A stretch of 64,000 nt of DNA from Ruminococcus flavefaciens (GCF_900119075.1 NZ_FPIP01000012.1:1-64000), one strand, 5' to 3'; positions 45,859 to 55,591 are shown, counted from the first letter of the stretch. Notes: generated by a model from the letters alone, not told the origin. Translations and numbers: made by a program.

Positions 45859-45950
45859 TGTAGGGGCGACGTCCACATCGCCCCGTTGGGTTACGTATAA
45901 ATTAGTCGGGCTGATGTAGGCATCAGCCCCTACAGCGCAGAGCCTGCGCC
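45859..45950. repeat. REP-like cluster with an uninterrupted copy of a repeat that is split elsewhere
   Basis: GGGGCGACGTCCACATCGCCCC is followed by TCGGGCTGATGTAGGCATCAGCCCC and GCGCAGAGCCTGCGC. The second palindrome (45907-45932) has no insert; the same repeat at 48001-48090 carries 62 extra bases at its centre. AT-rich TTAGTGATTAG precedes the cluster. Confidence 0.7.
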
Positions 45951-45966
45951 AACTGCTACTCACTAC

Positions 45967-46209
45967 TCACTCTTTATACTGCTCCTCCAGCCATTTTATC
46001 ATGGCGTCGAATCCCTCCTGTGTGCGCTCGAACTCCGCCTCATGCTCTATCTCCGCTTTCATGGAGCAGAGCCTGCCGTGCCATGTCATGCACTTCAATA
46101 CATCGCCGTTGCATATCTTATAGGAGAAGTCACCCTTGCTCCCCGAAAAGTCGTTGCCGCTCTCGAAGTAATAGAACTTGGGTATCTCAAATATCTCGGA
46201 AACGCTCAT
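45967..46209 (-). CDS. Small hypothetical protein
   Basis: 80 residues: MSVSEIFEIPKFYYFESGND, then a Cys-containing middle (ICNGDVLKCMTWHGRLCS) and an acidic helical end. No membrane segment, and I do not recognise the family. Its ATG overlaps the HAD gene stop as ATGA, so the two are translated together. Confidence 0.6.
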   Translation of the reverse strand: MSVSEIFEIPKFYYFESGNDFSGSKGDFSYKICNGDVLKCMTWHGRLCSMKAEIEHEAEFERTQEGFDAMIKWLEEQYKE

Positions 46210-46865
46210 TCGCCGAAGCTCCTTTCAAAATAATCTACAGCAAGCCCGAGATTCTCGTAAACTGCCGACAAAAGCGGCTTTATCTCGTCGTCGGGCTGAG
46301 TCATATCTGGTATCATTATAGCGTGACAGCCTGCGGCGTGGGCAGCCTTTATGCCGTTGGGAGAATCCTCGAATGCCGCACATTCCTCAGGCGGAAGTCC
46401 CAGTTCCCTTGCCGCTGTCAGGTATATATCGGGGGCAGGCTTGCCTGTTTCCACCATGTCTCCGCATATCACCGCCGAGAAGAACTTCGCCGCTCCTATC
46501 TTTTCCAGATATTCCGTTGTTCGGCTTCTGGGAGTTGCCGTTGCCACAGCCATTTTTATCTCCCTGCCCTTTAAATAGTACAGGAGCTCGAAAAGTCCCT
46601 TTTTCACTTCAAGTCCGTGCTCGTTTATGTACTCCGCCATGAGCTCGGTTCGGTGAGCTCTTATCTCCTCGGTAGGACAGTCCTCGCCGAGAAAGCCTTT
46701 CAGCGTAGGGATAGAGTATTTTCTCGCCATACTGCGGATAGCGTAGACGTGCTCGGGCTTCATGTCATAGCCGAAGTCCTTTGCGGACTGTATCCAGAAT
46801 TTAAGATAGAGCTTTTCGGTGTCTATCATAAGACCGTCCATATCGAATATTGCGCCTTTTAACAT
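46206..46865 (-). CDS. HAD-superfamily phosphatase (beta-phosphoglucomutase-like)
   Basis: 219 residues. Motif I FDMDGLMIDTE carries the nucleophile and acid/base Asp; motif II is VATATPRS; motif III is the Lys in ETGKPAPDIY; motif IV is AFEDSPNGIKAA. A helical cap lies between motifs I and II. Typical substrates are sugar phosphates; which one is unknown. Confidence 0.88.
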   Translation of the reverse strand: MLKGAIFDMDGLMIDTEKLYLKFWIQSAKDFGYDMKPEHVYAIRSMARKYSIPTLKGFLGEDCPTEEIRAHRTELMAEYINEHGLEVKKGLFELLYYLKGREIKMAVATATPRSRTTEYLEKIGAAKFFSAVICGDMVETGKPAPDIYLTAARELGLPPEECAAFEDSPNGIKAAHAAGCHAIMIPDMTQPDDEIKPLLSAVYENLGLAVDYFERSFGE

Positions 46866-46914
46866 TGTATCTTATCCTTTTTTATAATTAACCTGTATAA
46901 TTTGGAATTGATCA

Positions 46915-47856
46915 TCAGTCGCAGTCTGCGTCCAGCTGTATATTGTCGAATTTGCGGTCGATGAAGTCCTGTTTGTCCATTATCCAGAATAATTCCCATA
47001 TACAGCCTACCGAGTAATCGAGCTGTAACAGCAGGAGTTGGTCGTCACCGAGCTGTGGAGCGTTAGCGCCGCTCGGTATACCGAATATCTTATCGTCGCG
47101 GCTGACAAAATCATACTCGTCGGCGTCCTCTAAAATATCCATGAGGTCTTCTATCTCATAAGCTGCATTGCGTTCATAGTCGTATTCCTGCCAGAAATCT
47201 ATCATTGTTTCGTGACAAGTCTCGTCAAAGATACCATTGTCCTCGTCATTGACTTCTTCATAATAGGGCAGAGACGGCTGAGTACGTCTGAGCGTTGACA
47301 TATCCCCATCCCACCAGATGACCTTGTTTATATGAGCAAGCTCGAGCTCGTCAGGCTTTACAAAGCGATACTCATTGTCAATGTCGAACAGGGTATAGTC
47401 ATACTCGCCGCTCCAGAACAGATAAAACATACCTGTTTTCGGGAAAAGCCCCTCGGTATCCGCGCCGCTTTCGGCAAGCTCGCGCAGATTTATCTGCATA
47501 ACGAGGTGCATAGCTGATTTTCCGCAGGTCTTGGTCTCGCTTTTGCCCTTAACGCGCATGGTATAGCCTGTCATAGTGGGGTATTCGATATCGGGCGGCA
47601 GGTCGGGAAGTCCGCCTATCTTGCTTGCTCCCACGGGTATGCCGTCCTCGGGAGTTTTCTTAACTCCGATAGATATGATATTGTGCCTGTACTTTTTCAG
47701 TTTTTCGGCAGTTTCGGGGTGTCCCTTTGCAATGAGCTCCTCAACGTAGTCCTTTTCTTCCCATTCCTCGCGTTTAGCCTCAAATTCGGAATAAAGCTTG
47801 GCAAAGGCTTTCACTTCATCGCTGAGCTGTTTTTCATTTTCGTCATCATTAAGCAT
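46915..47856 (-). CDS. YwqG-like DUF1963 protein
   Basis: 313 residues. The core GASKIGGLPDLPPDIEYPTM and later LMQINLRELAESG, FYLFWSGEYDY and DQLLLLQLDYSVGC match the DUF1963/YwqG family, whose function is unknown. There is an N-terminal helical extension of about 70 residues. It is a single gene with GGAG before the ATG. Confidence 0.8.
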   Translation of the reverse strand: MLNDDENEKQLSDEVKAFAKLYSEFEAKREEWEEKDYVEELIAKGHPETAEKLKKYRHNIISIGVKKTPEDGIPVGASKIGGLPDLPPDIEYPTMTGYTMRVKGKSETKTCGKSAMHLVMQINLRELAESGADTEGLFPKTGMFYLFWSGEYDYTLFDIDNEYRFVKPDELELAHINKVIWWDGDMSTLRRTQPSLPYYEEVNDEDNGIFDETCHETMIDFWQEYDYERNAAYEIEDLMDILEDADEYDFVSRDDKIFGIPSGANAPQLGDDQLLLLQLDYSVGCIWELFWIMDKQDFIDRKFDNIQLDADCD

Positions 47857-48300
47857 ATTTTTTCTCCGTTTTAGTAGTCAGTGGTTAGTGATTAATTTGT
47901 AGGGGCGAACATTGTTCGCCCGTTGTTCCCTTTGCATATAGATTCAAGGCATTGTAGGGGGCGATGCCTACATCGCCCCGTTGATTTACGTAACAATTGG
48001 TCGGGCTGATGCGGGGGACTCCCTGTAGTACAGGGAGATGTCAGCAGAGCTGACAGAGGGTACGGGTGCCTGTTAGGCATCAGCCCCTACAGTGCAGAGC
48101 CTGCGCCCCCTTGCCACGGCAGCGTGACGCTGCACCCTTGCCACGTTGCCGCTCGTAAACTCGCTCACTCTCATCAATACCGATAATCGTACATCGCTTA
48201 CAGCACATTTACATGGAACGCCGAGGAAGCCGTTCCCTACAGATAATCAGCAAGGGCGGAATGGATCCGCCCTCACTCCCTATAATATGTTTTAGAATTA
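47857..48300. repeat. REP-like cluster containing an element nested in a hairpin loop
   Basis: No gene is seen in this 444-base spacer. It contains GGGGCGAACATTGTTCGCCC, GGGGGCGATGCCTACATCGCC, then TCGGGCTGATG and TAGGCATCAGCCCC split by 62 bases at 48012-48073. The insert holds CTCCC(TGTAGTACA)GGGAG and TGTCA(GCAGAGC)TGACA, the same ordered pair of hairpins found in the 267-base core elements, with compensating base changes. A GCGCAGAGCCTGCGC-like hairpin, the SERVYERQR-type repeat (48148-48215) and two further palindromes follow. Confidence 0.75.
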
Positions 48301-49755
48301 TTACCAGTTTATCATCCAGCTGTACATACCCTCGTACTGACGGGCTGAGCTGTTCCATGAGAAGTCCTGCTCCATAGCTCGCTGTACCATTGCGTCCCAC
48401 TGCTTGCGGTTATCGTAGTACACTCTCTTGGAGTAGTTGATAGTGTTCAGCATCTCGTCGCCGTTGAAGTTGGCAAATGAGAAGCCGTTGCCTGTTCCGT
48501 CAAACTCGTTATATGGCTGGACTGTGTCTTTGAGTCCGCCTGTTTCGCGTACTATAGGCAGAGTTCCGTAGCGGAGAGCGATGAGCTGTGTAAGTCCGCA
48601 GGGCTCGAACAGGGACGGCATGAGAACTGTATCCGCTGCCGCATAGAGCTTATGGGCAAGTTCGTCGTTGTAGAGGATATTTGCGGAGACTCTCTCGGGG
48701 TACTTCCACTGATAGTGTTTGAACATATTCTCGTACTTGGGATCGCCTGTGCCTATTATCACGAACTGAGTGTTCTCGTCGCAGATACGCTCCATAGCGT
48801 AATTAACGAGATCAAGTCCTTTCTGGTCGGTAAGACGTGATATGATACACATCATGTACTTGTCCTTGTCAACGGGAAGTCCCAGCTGTTCCTGCAATTT
48901 CGTCTTGTTCTCAACCTTTTTGGTCTTGAAGTTCTTGGCTGTGAACGGTGTGAATATCTTCTCGTCCTTTGCAGGATCGTATACCTTGTAGTCGATACCG
49001 TTGAGGATTCCCCTCAGTGAAGCTGACCTTGCACGGAGAAGTCCGTCAAGCTGTTCGCCGTAGAAGGGGTATTTTATCTCCTCGGCGTAGGTCTCGGAGA
49101 CCGTGGTGATGTAGTCAGCATAGACCAGACCGCCCTTGAGCATATTTGCGTTCTTGTTGAACTCCAGCTTATCGGGAGTGAACATATAATCGGGCAGAGC
49201 CGTATTGTAGCGGAATGTGTCTATATCCCAAACGCCCTGGAATTTCAGGTTATGGATAGTCATTATCGTCTTTGTTGCACTGAAGAACGGGTTCGTAGCA
49301 AAGGCAGAGTGCAGGAAAACGGGAATGAGTGACGACTGCCAGTCGTGACAGTGTATGATATCGGGACGGAAGCCGATAACAGGCAGGATAGCCAGTACAG
49401 CCTTGCAGAAGAAAGTGAATCTCTCGATGTCCCATTTAAGGTCTGATGAATATGGAGTATCGCACTTGAAGTAATACTCGTTGTCAACGAAATAGAACTT
49501 TATGCCGTTGTACTCATACTCCATAATGCCGACATGAACCCCCTCGCTTCTCATGCCGTAGTCCATATAAAAGTGATGAACGTACTTGAATTCGCTTCTG
49601 TACTTATCGGGTATGCAGGTGTAGTAAGGCATAATTACTCTTACATCGTAGTTGTTCTTGTCGATATACTGCGGAAGTGCGCCTACAACGTCAGCAAGTC
49701 CGCCTGTCTTTATAAATGGTACACACTCTGAAGCGGCAAACAATATATTATTCAT
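48301..49755 (-). CDS. glgA: Glycogen synthase (ADP-glucose type)
   Basis: 484 residues, a GT5 enzyme that adds glucose from ADP-glucose to alpha-1,4-glucan. The N-terminal ADP-glucose motif is KTGGLADVVGALP; HDWQSSLIP and the C-terminal PSLFEPCGLTQLIALRYG are present. No other glg genes are nearby. It has its own promoter 130 bases upstream. Confidence 0.95.
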   Translation of the reverse strand: MNNILFAASECVPFIKTGGLADVVGALPQYIDKNNYDVRVIMPYYTCIPDKYRSEFKYVHHFYMDYGMRSEGVHVGIMEYEYNGIKFYFVDNEYYFKCDTPYSSDLKWDIERFTFFCKAVLAILPVIGFRPDIIHCHDWQSSLIPVFLHSAFATNPFFSATKTIMTIHNLKFQGVWDIDTFRYNTALPDYMFTPDKLEFNKNANMLKGGLVYADYITTVSETYAEEIKYPFYGEQLDGLLRARSASLRGILNGIDYKVYDPAKDEKIFTPFTAKNFKTKKVENKTKLQEQLGLPVDKDKYMMCIISRLTDQKGLDLVNYAMERICDENTQFVIIGTGDPKYENMFKHYQWKYPERVSANILYNDELAHKLYAAADTVLMPSLFEPCGLTQLIALRYGTLPIVRETGGLKDTVQPYNEFDGTGNGFSFANFNGDEMLNTINYSKRVYYDNRKQWDAMVQRAMEQDFSWNSSARQYEGMYSWMINW

Positions 49756-49888
49756 AGCATATCTCCCTTTTTAGTTATTAGTTATTAGTTTTTAGTGATT
49801 AGTTTTGGCATAAGCCGCCTTTGTCGTCTGTTCCATACGATTTTTTGATTACTAATCACTAATCACTTATAACTTTAATCTACTTATT

Positions 49889-49917
49889 ATTATATACTAA
49901 ATAATAGTATTAGTCAA
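49889..49917 (-). promoter_or_regulatory. Promoter of glgA
   Basis: Minus strand TTGACT (49912-49917), a 17-base spacer, TATAAT (49889-49894). The implied leader of about 130 bases includes AT-rich inverted repeats. Confidence 0.65.
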
Positions 49918-50346
49918 CACAAAAATATGAACATTGCACAGCCGGCAGAAACACTGTGAATATCAACAATAGTATTGACATTTATTTGTTGATTAAGCCA
50001 AATTCAAAAATTATTATTAATAAATTATCAGTTGATAGTGATTAGTAATTAGTTTGTGTAGGGGCGACGTCCCGTCGCCCGTTATACCCGTTTCAAATAA
50101 AATGCCATTTGTAGGGGCGAACAGTGTTCGCCCGAAATAAACGTGGTTTGTCATACACGGGCGCAGAGCCTGCGCCCCCTTGCCACGTTGTCGCTCGTAA
50201 ACTCGCTCACTATTATCAACACCGATAATCGTACATCGCTTACGGCACATCTACACGGGCGGATAATATCTGCCCCTACAGCGCGTCATTTATCATCTCA
50301 TTGTAAGGCACGGGCGGCGAAACGCCACTCCAACAGGCTAAGGGCT

Positions 50347-50378
50347 AAAAAAGGACAGCCGAAGCTGTCCTTTTTTCA
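50347..50378 (-). terminator. Terminator of purL
   Basis: AAGGACAGC pairs with GCTGTCCTT around a TTCG tetraloop, followed by TTTT on the minus strand and flanked by A and T runs. It begins directly after the stop. Confidence 0.9.
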
Positions 50379-53300
50379 TCATGTGAAGTATTTAACTCCG
50401 CTCTCGAATATCTTCTGGTCTTTTTCGCCCTGAACGTTCTTGCAGATATAGCTGCCCTTACGCTCGGAGTGTCCCATTTTACCGAATACACGTCCGTCGG
50501 GTGAAGTGATGCCCTCGATAGCCTCGATAGAGGTATTGGGGTTGTAGCGTATATCCATTGTTGGGTTGCCGTCAAGGTCAACGTACTGTGTAGCTATCTG
50601 ACCGTTGTTTGCAAGCTGCTGAATGAGACTTGCAGGAGCTACGAAGCGTCCCTCGCCGTGTGAGATAGCAACTGTATGGATATCGCCTACCTCACAGCCA
50701 TAGAGCCATGGGCTCTTGTTTGAGGCGATACGTGTATTTACCATCATGGACTGGTGGCGGTTTATGGTATTGAATGTAAGTGTAGGTGCGTCGTCAGCCA
50801 TGTCGATTATCTCGCCGTATGGAACGAGTCCCAGCTTGATAAGAGCCTGGAATCCGTTGCAGATACCCAGCATAAGACCGTCGCGGTTCTTTAAGAGGTC
50901 GTGAACTGCGTCCTTTATCTTGGGATTGCGGAAGAATGCTGTAATGAACTTGCCGCTTCCCTCGGGCTCGTCGCCGCCGCTGAATCCGCCCGGTATCATA
51001 ACAATCTCGGAACGTCTTACTGCGCTCTCGAAGTATCTTACGCTCTCCTCGATATCGCCTGCGGAGAGGTTTCTGATAACGACTACCTCAGCCTTGGCGC
51101 CTGCCTTTTCAAAGGCTCTTGCAGTATCGTACTCGCAGTTTGTACCTGGGAATACAGGAATAAGAACTCTCGGCTTTGCTATCTTTGTCGAAGCTGAAAG
51201 CTGAATGCGGTTAGGTGAAGAATATGTCTGGGGAGTTGTATCCGTAGTCTTTATGCGGCACGGGAATACAGGCTCCAGCTTAGCCTCCCATACTCTCTGG
51301 AGGTTGTCAAGGCTCACTGTGTAGTCCATAGAGAGTATCTTGTAGTCGGAGATAGTCTTACCGATGATGTTTTCGCCGCTCTTTGCGCCGCCCTTGAGCT
51401 CGATGATGAATGCGCCGTAGCATGGCTTGTAGAGCTCCTTAGCGCTGAGTCTTGTTGTGAACTCGAAGCCTATCTTGTTGCCGAAGCACATCTTTGCGAT
51501 ACCCTCTGCAAATCCGCCGTAGCCGATAGTCCAGATAGCGTTTGCGCGGTCGTCCTTGATTATCTGCTCTACCTTGTCGAAGCAAGCCTTTATGCTGTCC
51601 CACTTTGGAAGTCCGTTCTCGTCGTACTCGGGAATGATAGAGATAACTGTATTGCCCGAGCCCTTGAACTCTGTGGAAACTACCTTATCTGCCGTAGCAG
51701 TGGAAACTGCGAATGAAACCAGTGTAGGCGGAACGTCGATGTTCTCGAAAGTACCCGACATTGAGTCCTTTCCGCCGATAGAGCCGCAGCCCATTTCAAG
51801 CTGAGCCCTGAATGCGCCGAGAAGTGCAGCCATTGGCTTGCCCCAGCGCTTTGGATCGTTCCGAGTTCTCTCGAAATACTCCTGGAAAGTGAGCCAGCAC
51901 TTCTTGTAGGTACCGCCTGCGGCAACTACCTTAGCGATAGACTCGATAACAGCCAGCATTGCGCCGTGGTAAGGAGATTTCTCGGATATATCGGGGTTAT
52001 AGCCCCAGCCCATGAGCGAGCAGGTATTGGTCTCACCCTTTAATACAGGTATCTTTGCAGCCATAGCCTGTGAGGGAGACATCTGGTATACTCCGCCGAA
52101 AGGCATGAGGACTGTGCCTGCACCGATAGTTGAGTCGAACTTCTCTATAAGTCCCTTCTGTGAGCATACGTTGAGGTTTGACATGAGCTGAGTCCATGAA
52201 TCTGCGCTGTCTGCGATATCATCATCAGCTGCGAATGCAGGAGCTTCTACCTCTATGTCTGTATACTTGGGAGCGCCGTTTGAGTTGAGGAACTCGCGTG
52301 AAAGGTCAACGATAGTGTTGCCGTTCCATACCATTTTGAGTCGTGGCTCTTCAACAACATCGGCAACGAGGGTAGCTTCAAGGTTCTCCTTGGCAGCCTC
52401 CTCCATGAACTTGTCCTTATCCTCGGGAGCAATGACAACAGCCATTCTCTCCTGAGACTCGGAAATAGCAATTTCAGTACCGTCCAGACCGTCGTACTTC
52501 TTTGGAACTGCATTGAGGTTGATAACGAGACCGTCAGTCAGCTCGCCGATAGCAACTGAAACGCCGCCTGCACCGAAGTCGTTGCAGCGCTTTATCATCT
52601 TTGTAACCTCAGGGTTGCGGAACAGTCTCTGGAGCTTTCTCTCCTCGGGAGGATTACCCTTCTGTACCTCTGCGCCGCAGTGCTCGAGGGATTCAAGTGT
52701 GTGTGACTTTGATGAGCCTGTAGCTCCGCCGCAGCCGTCGCGACCTGTCTTGCCGCCGAGGAGTATAACAATATCTCCCGGCTCAGGTCTTTCTCTGCGG
52801 ATATTCTCAGCAGGAGCAGCTCCGAGAACTGCGCCTATCTCCATACGCTTGGCAACATAGCCGGGGTGGTATACCTCTGCAACGTGACCTGTAGCAAGAC
52901 CTATCTGGTTGCCGTATGAGCTGTAGCCGTTGGCAGCTCCGAGAGTTATCTTTCTCTGCGGGAGCTTGCCTGCGATAGTATCCTCAACAGGAACGAGAGG
53001 ATTAGCCGCACCTGTTACACGCATAGCCTGATATACGTAAGAACGTCCCGAAAGCGGATCGCGGATAGCGCCGCCCAGACAGGTAGCAGCACCGCCGAAA
53101 GGCTCTATCTCAGTCGGGTGGTTGTGAGTCTCGTTCTTGAACATGAGTATCCAGTCCTCGAGCTGACCGTCTATATCCACCTTTATCTTTACGGAACAAG
53201 CGTTTATCTCCTCGCTCTCGTCGAGGTCGGGAAGCTTTCCGTCAGCCTTCAGCTTCTTTGCAGCAAGGGTAGCAAGGTCCATAAGAGTCATGGGCTTGTC

Positions 53301-54083
53301 CGTTCTGCCCAGCTCCTTGCGGACATTCACATACATATCGTATGTATCTTTTATATAAGGAGTATCTATCTTTACGTTTTCTACATTGGTGAGGAATGTG
53401 GTATGACGGCAGTGGTCAGACCAGTAGGTATCTATCATGCGTATCTCGGTGATAGTGGGGTTGCGCTTCTCCTCGTTGCGGAAATAATCCTGACAGAACT
53501 TGATATCGTCATAGTCCATGGCAAGACCGAACTTGTCAACGAAAGCGTGGAGACCGTATGCATTGAGGTTGATGAAGCCCTCAAGCTCCTCTACTGTAGT
53601 TGGGATATCGTAGTTTGTATCGAGAGTCTTGACAGTCTCAAGTGAAGCCTCGCGGCTCTCAACGGGGTTGATGATGTAGGACTTGAGCTTAGCGAAGTCT
53701 TCGTCGCTGATGATACCCGAGATTATGTATATCCTTGCGTTTCTCACGCGGCAGCGCTCTCCCTGACGGAGTATCTGTATACACTGCTCGCAGCTGTCGG
53801 CTCTCTGGTCGAACTGACCTGGGAGGTACTCAACGGCAAAAACGCGGTCTGTCTCTGATACAGGTGGGAGCTCGTCGTAAACAACGTCAACGGCAGGCTC
53901 TGAGAAAACGGTGCTTATAGCAGCCTTGAAATCCTCCTCGCTGAGTTTGTCTGCGTCGTATCTGTTGAGGATACGGACTCCCGAAATGTTAAGTCTGAGC
54001 GCAGTTTTTATATCGCTGAGCACGGACTGAGCTTCAACTGCAAATTCAGGCTTTTTTTCAACGTAAATTCTGAATACGGACAT
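50379..54083 (-). CDS. purL: Phosphoribosylformylglycinamidine synthase, single chain
   Basis: 1234 residues, the large single-chain form: an N-terminal PurS-like part, two ATP-grasp-unrelated AIR-synthase-like halves (DDIKFCQDYFRNEEKRNPTITEIRMIDTYWSDHCRHTTF, then ETHNHPTEIEPFGGAATCLGG) and a C-terminal glutaminase with nucleophile Cys in GICNGFQ (about residue 1090) and a downstream HGEG. It converts FGAR and glutamine to FGAM in purine synthesis. No purine riboswitch is visible upstream and no other pur gene is in the window. Confidence 0.96.
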   Translation of the reverse strand: MSVFRIYVEKKPEFAVEAQSVLSDIKTALRLNISGVRILNRYDADKLSEEDFKAAISTVFSEPAVDVVYDELPPVSETDRVFAVEYLPGQFDQRADSCEQCIQILRQGERCRVRNARIYIISGIISDEDFAKLKSYIINPVESREASLETVKTLDTNYDIPTTVEELEGFINLNAYGLHAFVDKFGLAMDYDDIKFCQDYFRNEEKRNPTITEIRMIDTYWSDHCRHTTFLTNVENVKIDTPYIKDTYDMYVNVRKELGRTDKPMTLMDLATLAAKKLKADGKLPDLDESEEINACSVKIKVDIDGQLEDWILMFKNETHNHPTEIEPFGGAATCLGGAIRDPLSGRSYVYQAMRVTGAANPLVPVEDTIAGKLPQRKITLGAANGYSSYGNQIGLATGHVAEVYHPGYVAKRMEIGAVLGAAPAENIRRERPEPGDIVILLGGKTGRDGCGGATGSSKSHTLESLEHCGAEVQKGNPPEERKLQRLFRNPEVTKMIKRCNDFGAGGVSVAIGELTDGLVINLNAVPKKYDGLDGTEIAISESQERMAVVIAPEDKDKFMEEAAKENLEATLVADVVEEPRLKMVWNGNTIVDLSREFLNSNGAPKYTDIEVEAPAFAADDDIADSADSWTQLMSNLNVCSQKGLIEKFDSTIGAGTVLMPFGGVYQMSPSQAMAAKIPVLKGETNTCSLMGWGYNPDISEKSPYHGAMLAVIESIAKVVAAGGTYKKCWLTFQEYFERTRNDPKRWGKPMAALLGAFRAQLEMGCGSIGGKDSMSGTFENIDVPPTLVSFAVSTATADKVVSTEFKGSGNTVISIIPEYDENGLPKWDSIKACFDKVEQIIKDDRANAIWTIGYGGFAEGIAKMCFGNKIGFEFTTRLSAKELYKPCYGAFIIELKGGAKSGENIIGKTISDYKILSMDYTVSLDNLQRVWEAKLEPVFPCRIKTTDTTPQTYSSPNRIQLSASTKIAKPRVLIPVFPGTNCEYDTARAFEKAGAKAEVVVIRNLSAGDIEESVRYFESAVRRSEIVMIPGGFSGGDEPEGSGKFITAFFRNPKIKDAVHDLLKNRDGLMLGICNGFQALIKLGLVPYGEIIDMADDAPTLTFNTINRHQSMMVNTRIASNKSPWLYGCEVGDIHTVAISHGEGRFVAPASLIQQLANNGQIATQYVDLDGNPTMDIRYNPNTSIEAIEGITSPDGRVFGKMGHSERKGSYICKNVQGEKDQKIFESGVKYFT

Positions 54084-54153
54084 AATTCAGTCTCCCTTCA
54101 AATAATTCATAATGCGTAATGCGTAATTAGCAATGAAATATGCCGGAACGAAC

Positions 54154-54231
54154 TGTAGGGGCTGATGCCCACATCAGCCCGTCCATAAGAAAATCGTAAT
54201 GCTCGGGGCGATGTAGGCATCGCCCCCTACA
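54154..54231. repeat. Pair of REP-like palindromes
   Basis: GGGGCTGATGCCCACATCAGCCC and CGGGGCGATGTAGGCATCGCCCC between purL and mtaB. AT-rich ATAATGCGTAATGCGTAATTAG (54110-54130) precedes them. Confidence 0.7.
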
Positions 54232-54280
54232 TTCAAAAGTGTACAGGCTCTGCTCTAATCCCTGATTCCGCATTCCGCAT

Positions 54281-55591
54281 TCAAACGTCAGGCACTGCGC
54301 TGCCAATGCAGCAGTCGTGACCATACTCCTCTATTATAACACTAATTATCCGATTACGCAAACTTTTTTCTGGATTTTTTCGAGAAATTTTTATTAATGT
54401 ATAGTCGGGTGCGTATCCGCGGTGAAATTCTGTAGAATTTTCACGTTCAAACAGCACGGGAACCGTTTTGCCTACCAACGAGCTAAGATATTTCTCCCTT
54501 GTTTCGTCTGCCGCCGCAGTCATCTCCTGCCAGCGGAGAGTCTTGACGCTCTCGGGAACTTGTCCGTCCATTTTGTCGGCTCTTGTACCCTTTCTCCGCG
54601 AATATCTGAACACATGAACTTTAGCGAAACCTATCCTGCGTATGAACTCCACGGACTCGGCATGGTCATCATCAGTCTCCTGCGGAAATCCCACCATTAC
54701 GTCAGTAGTGAATGAGCAGTCGGGAAAAATGCTCCGTATGCGCTCCGTAAGAGCAAGGTATTCCTCGGCGGTGTACTTGCGGTTCATGGCTTTAAGGGTG
54801 CGTTCACAGCCGCTTTGCAGGGACAAATGGAACTGTGGGCAGAACTGGGGCAGGGCTTTCAGCCGCCTGAGAAGCTCCTCCGACATCATCTCGGGCTCCA
54901 GCGAGCCGAGCCTTATGCGCTCTATACCCTCTGTTTCGGCGCAGATCTCCGCAGCGTCCGCAAGGTCAAGTCCCCATTCCCTGCCGTAAAAGGCAAGGTT
55001 TATGCCCGACAGGACTATCTCCTTAACGCCGTTTTCTGCGATAGCGCGTATCTCCTCACGGAGCACGTCAACTGGCTTCGAGCGGCAGCGTCCCCTTGCA
55101 AAGGGTATCATGCAGTATGAGCAGAACTGGTTGCAGCCGTCCTGAATCTTCACAAAAGCCCTTGTATTGCTGTCAAAACGGGTGCATTTCAGGGGCTCGA
55201 AGATATCCTCGAAGCTGTAGTCCGAAAGCTCCACGATACGGGTGCGGTTCTCAAGGCAGTCCCCTACCAGCTCCACGATGTGAGCTCTGGACTTGGTGCC
55301 TGCGATAATGTCCGCCTCGGAGAGCTTCGCCGCCTCCTCGCGGTTAGCCTGTGGATAGCAGCCTGTCAGGGCTATGACCGCATCAGGCAGAGCCGCCCTT
55401 GTCTTTCGCAGAGCCGCCAGTGCACGGCTGTCTCCCGAGGAAGTCACGGTACATGAGTTGATAATGACAGCGTCGGCTTCGGTCAGCTCCTCCGTTATCT
55501 CATAGGAAGCCTCACGAAACAGCGATTTCATACACTCTGTCTCGTAGTGGTTCACCTTGCAGCCGAATGTTATAAAATTAATTTTATACAT
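54281..55591 (-). CDS. mtaB: tRNA t6A37 methylthiotransferase MtaB
   Basis: 436 residues from the ATG at 55591 (MYKINFITFGCKVNHYE), the usual MtaB N-terminus, with AAGGAAC upstream. The UPF0004 domain has its cysteines in FGCKVN, NSCTVT and GCYPQ; the radical-SAM motif is CNQFCSYCMIPFARG (CxxxCxxC). It converts t6A to ms2t6A at tRNA position 37. The C-terminus is short of a well-defined TRAM domain; residues after about 415 run into repeat-like DNA. Confidence 0.9.
   Translation of the reverse strand: MYKINFITFGCKVNHYETECMKSLFREASYEITEELTEADAVIINSCTVTSSGDSRALAALRKTRAALPDAVIALTGCYPQANREEAAKLSEADIIAGTKSRAHIVELVGDCLENRTRIVELSDYSFEDIFEPLKCTRFDSNTRAFVKIQDGCNQFCSYCMIPFARGRCRSKPVDVLREEIRAIAENGVKEIVLSGINLAFYGREWGLDLADAAEICAETEGIERIRLGSLEPEMMSEELLRRLKALPQFCPQFHLSLQSGCERTLKAMNRKYTAEEYLALTERIRSIFPDCSFTTDVMVGFPQETDDDHAESVEFIRRIGFAKVHVFRYSRRKGTRADKMDGQVPESVKTLRWQEMTAAADETREKYLSSLVGKTVPVLFERENSTEFHRGYAPDYTLIKISRKNPEKSLRNRIISVIIEEYGHDCCIGSAVPDV

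Larger units (their letters stand above)
49756..50378. other. Long spacer: AT-rich repeats, REP palindromes, promoter and terminator
   Basis: No gene is seen. 49770-49875 holds TTAGTGATTAG and its inverse CTAATCACTAATC. The glgA promoter is at 49889-49917. 50057-50284 holds GGGGCGACGTCCCGTCGCCC, GGGGCGAACAGTGTTCGCCC, GCGCAGAGCCTGCGC, the SERVYERQR-type repeat (50187-50255) and GGGCGGATAATATCTGCCCC. The purL terminator ends the region. Confidence 0.6.

Noticed and set aside
50017-50250. Possible small protein containing SERVYERQR
   Set aside because: The frame runs through the 70-base repeat and REP palindromes. The other two copies keep only part of the frame, so a repeat is the better explanation.
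54084-54280. Purine riboswitch upstream of purL
   Set aside because: The leader has only REP palindromes and AT-rich repeats; none of the conserved loop sequences of a purine aptamer is visible.
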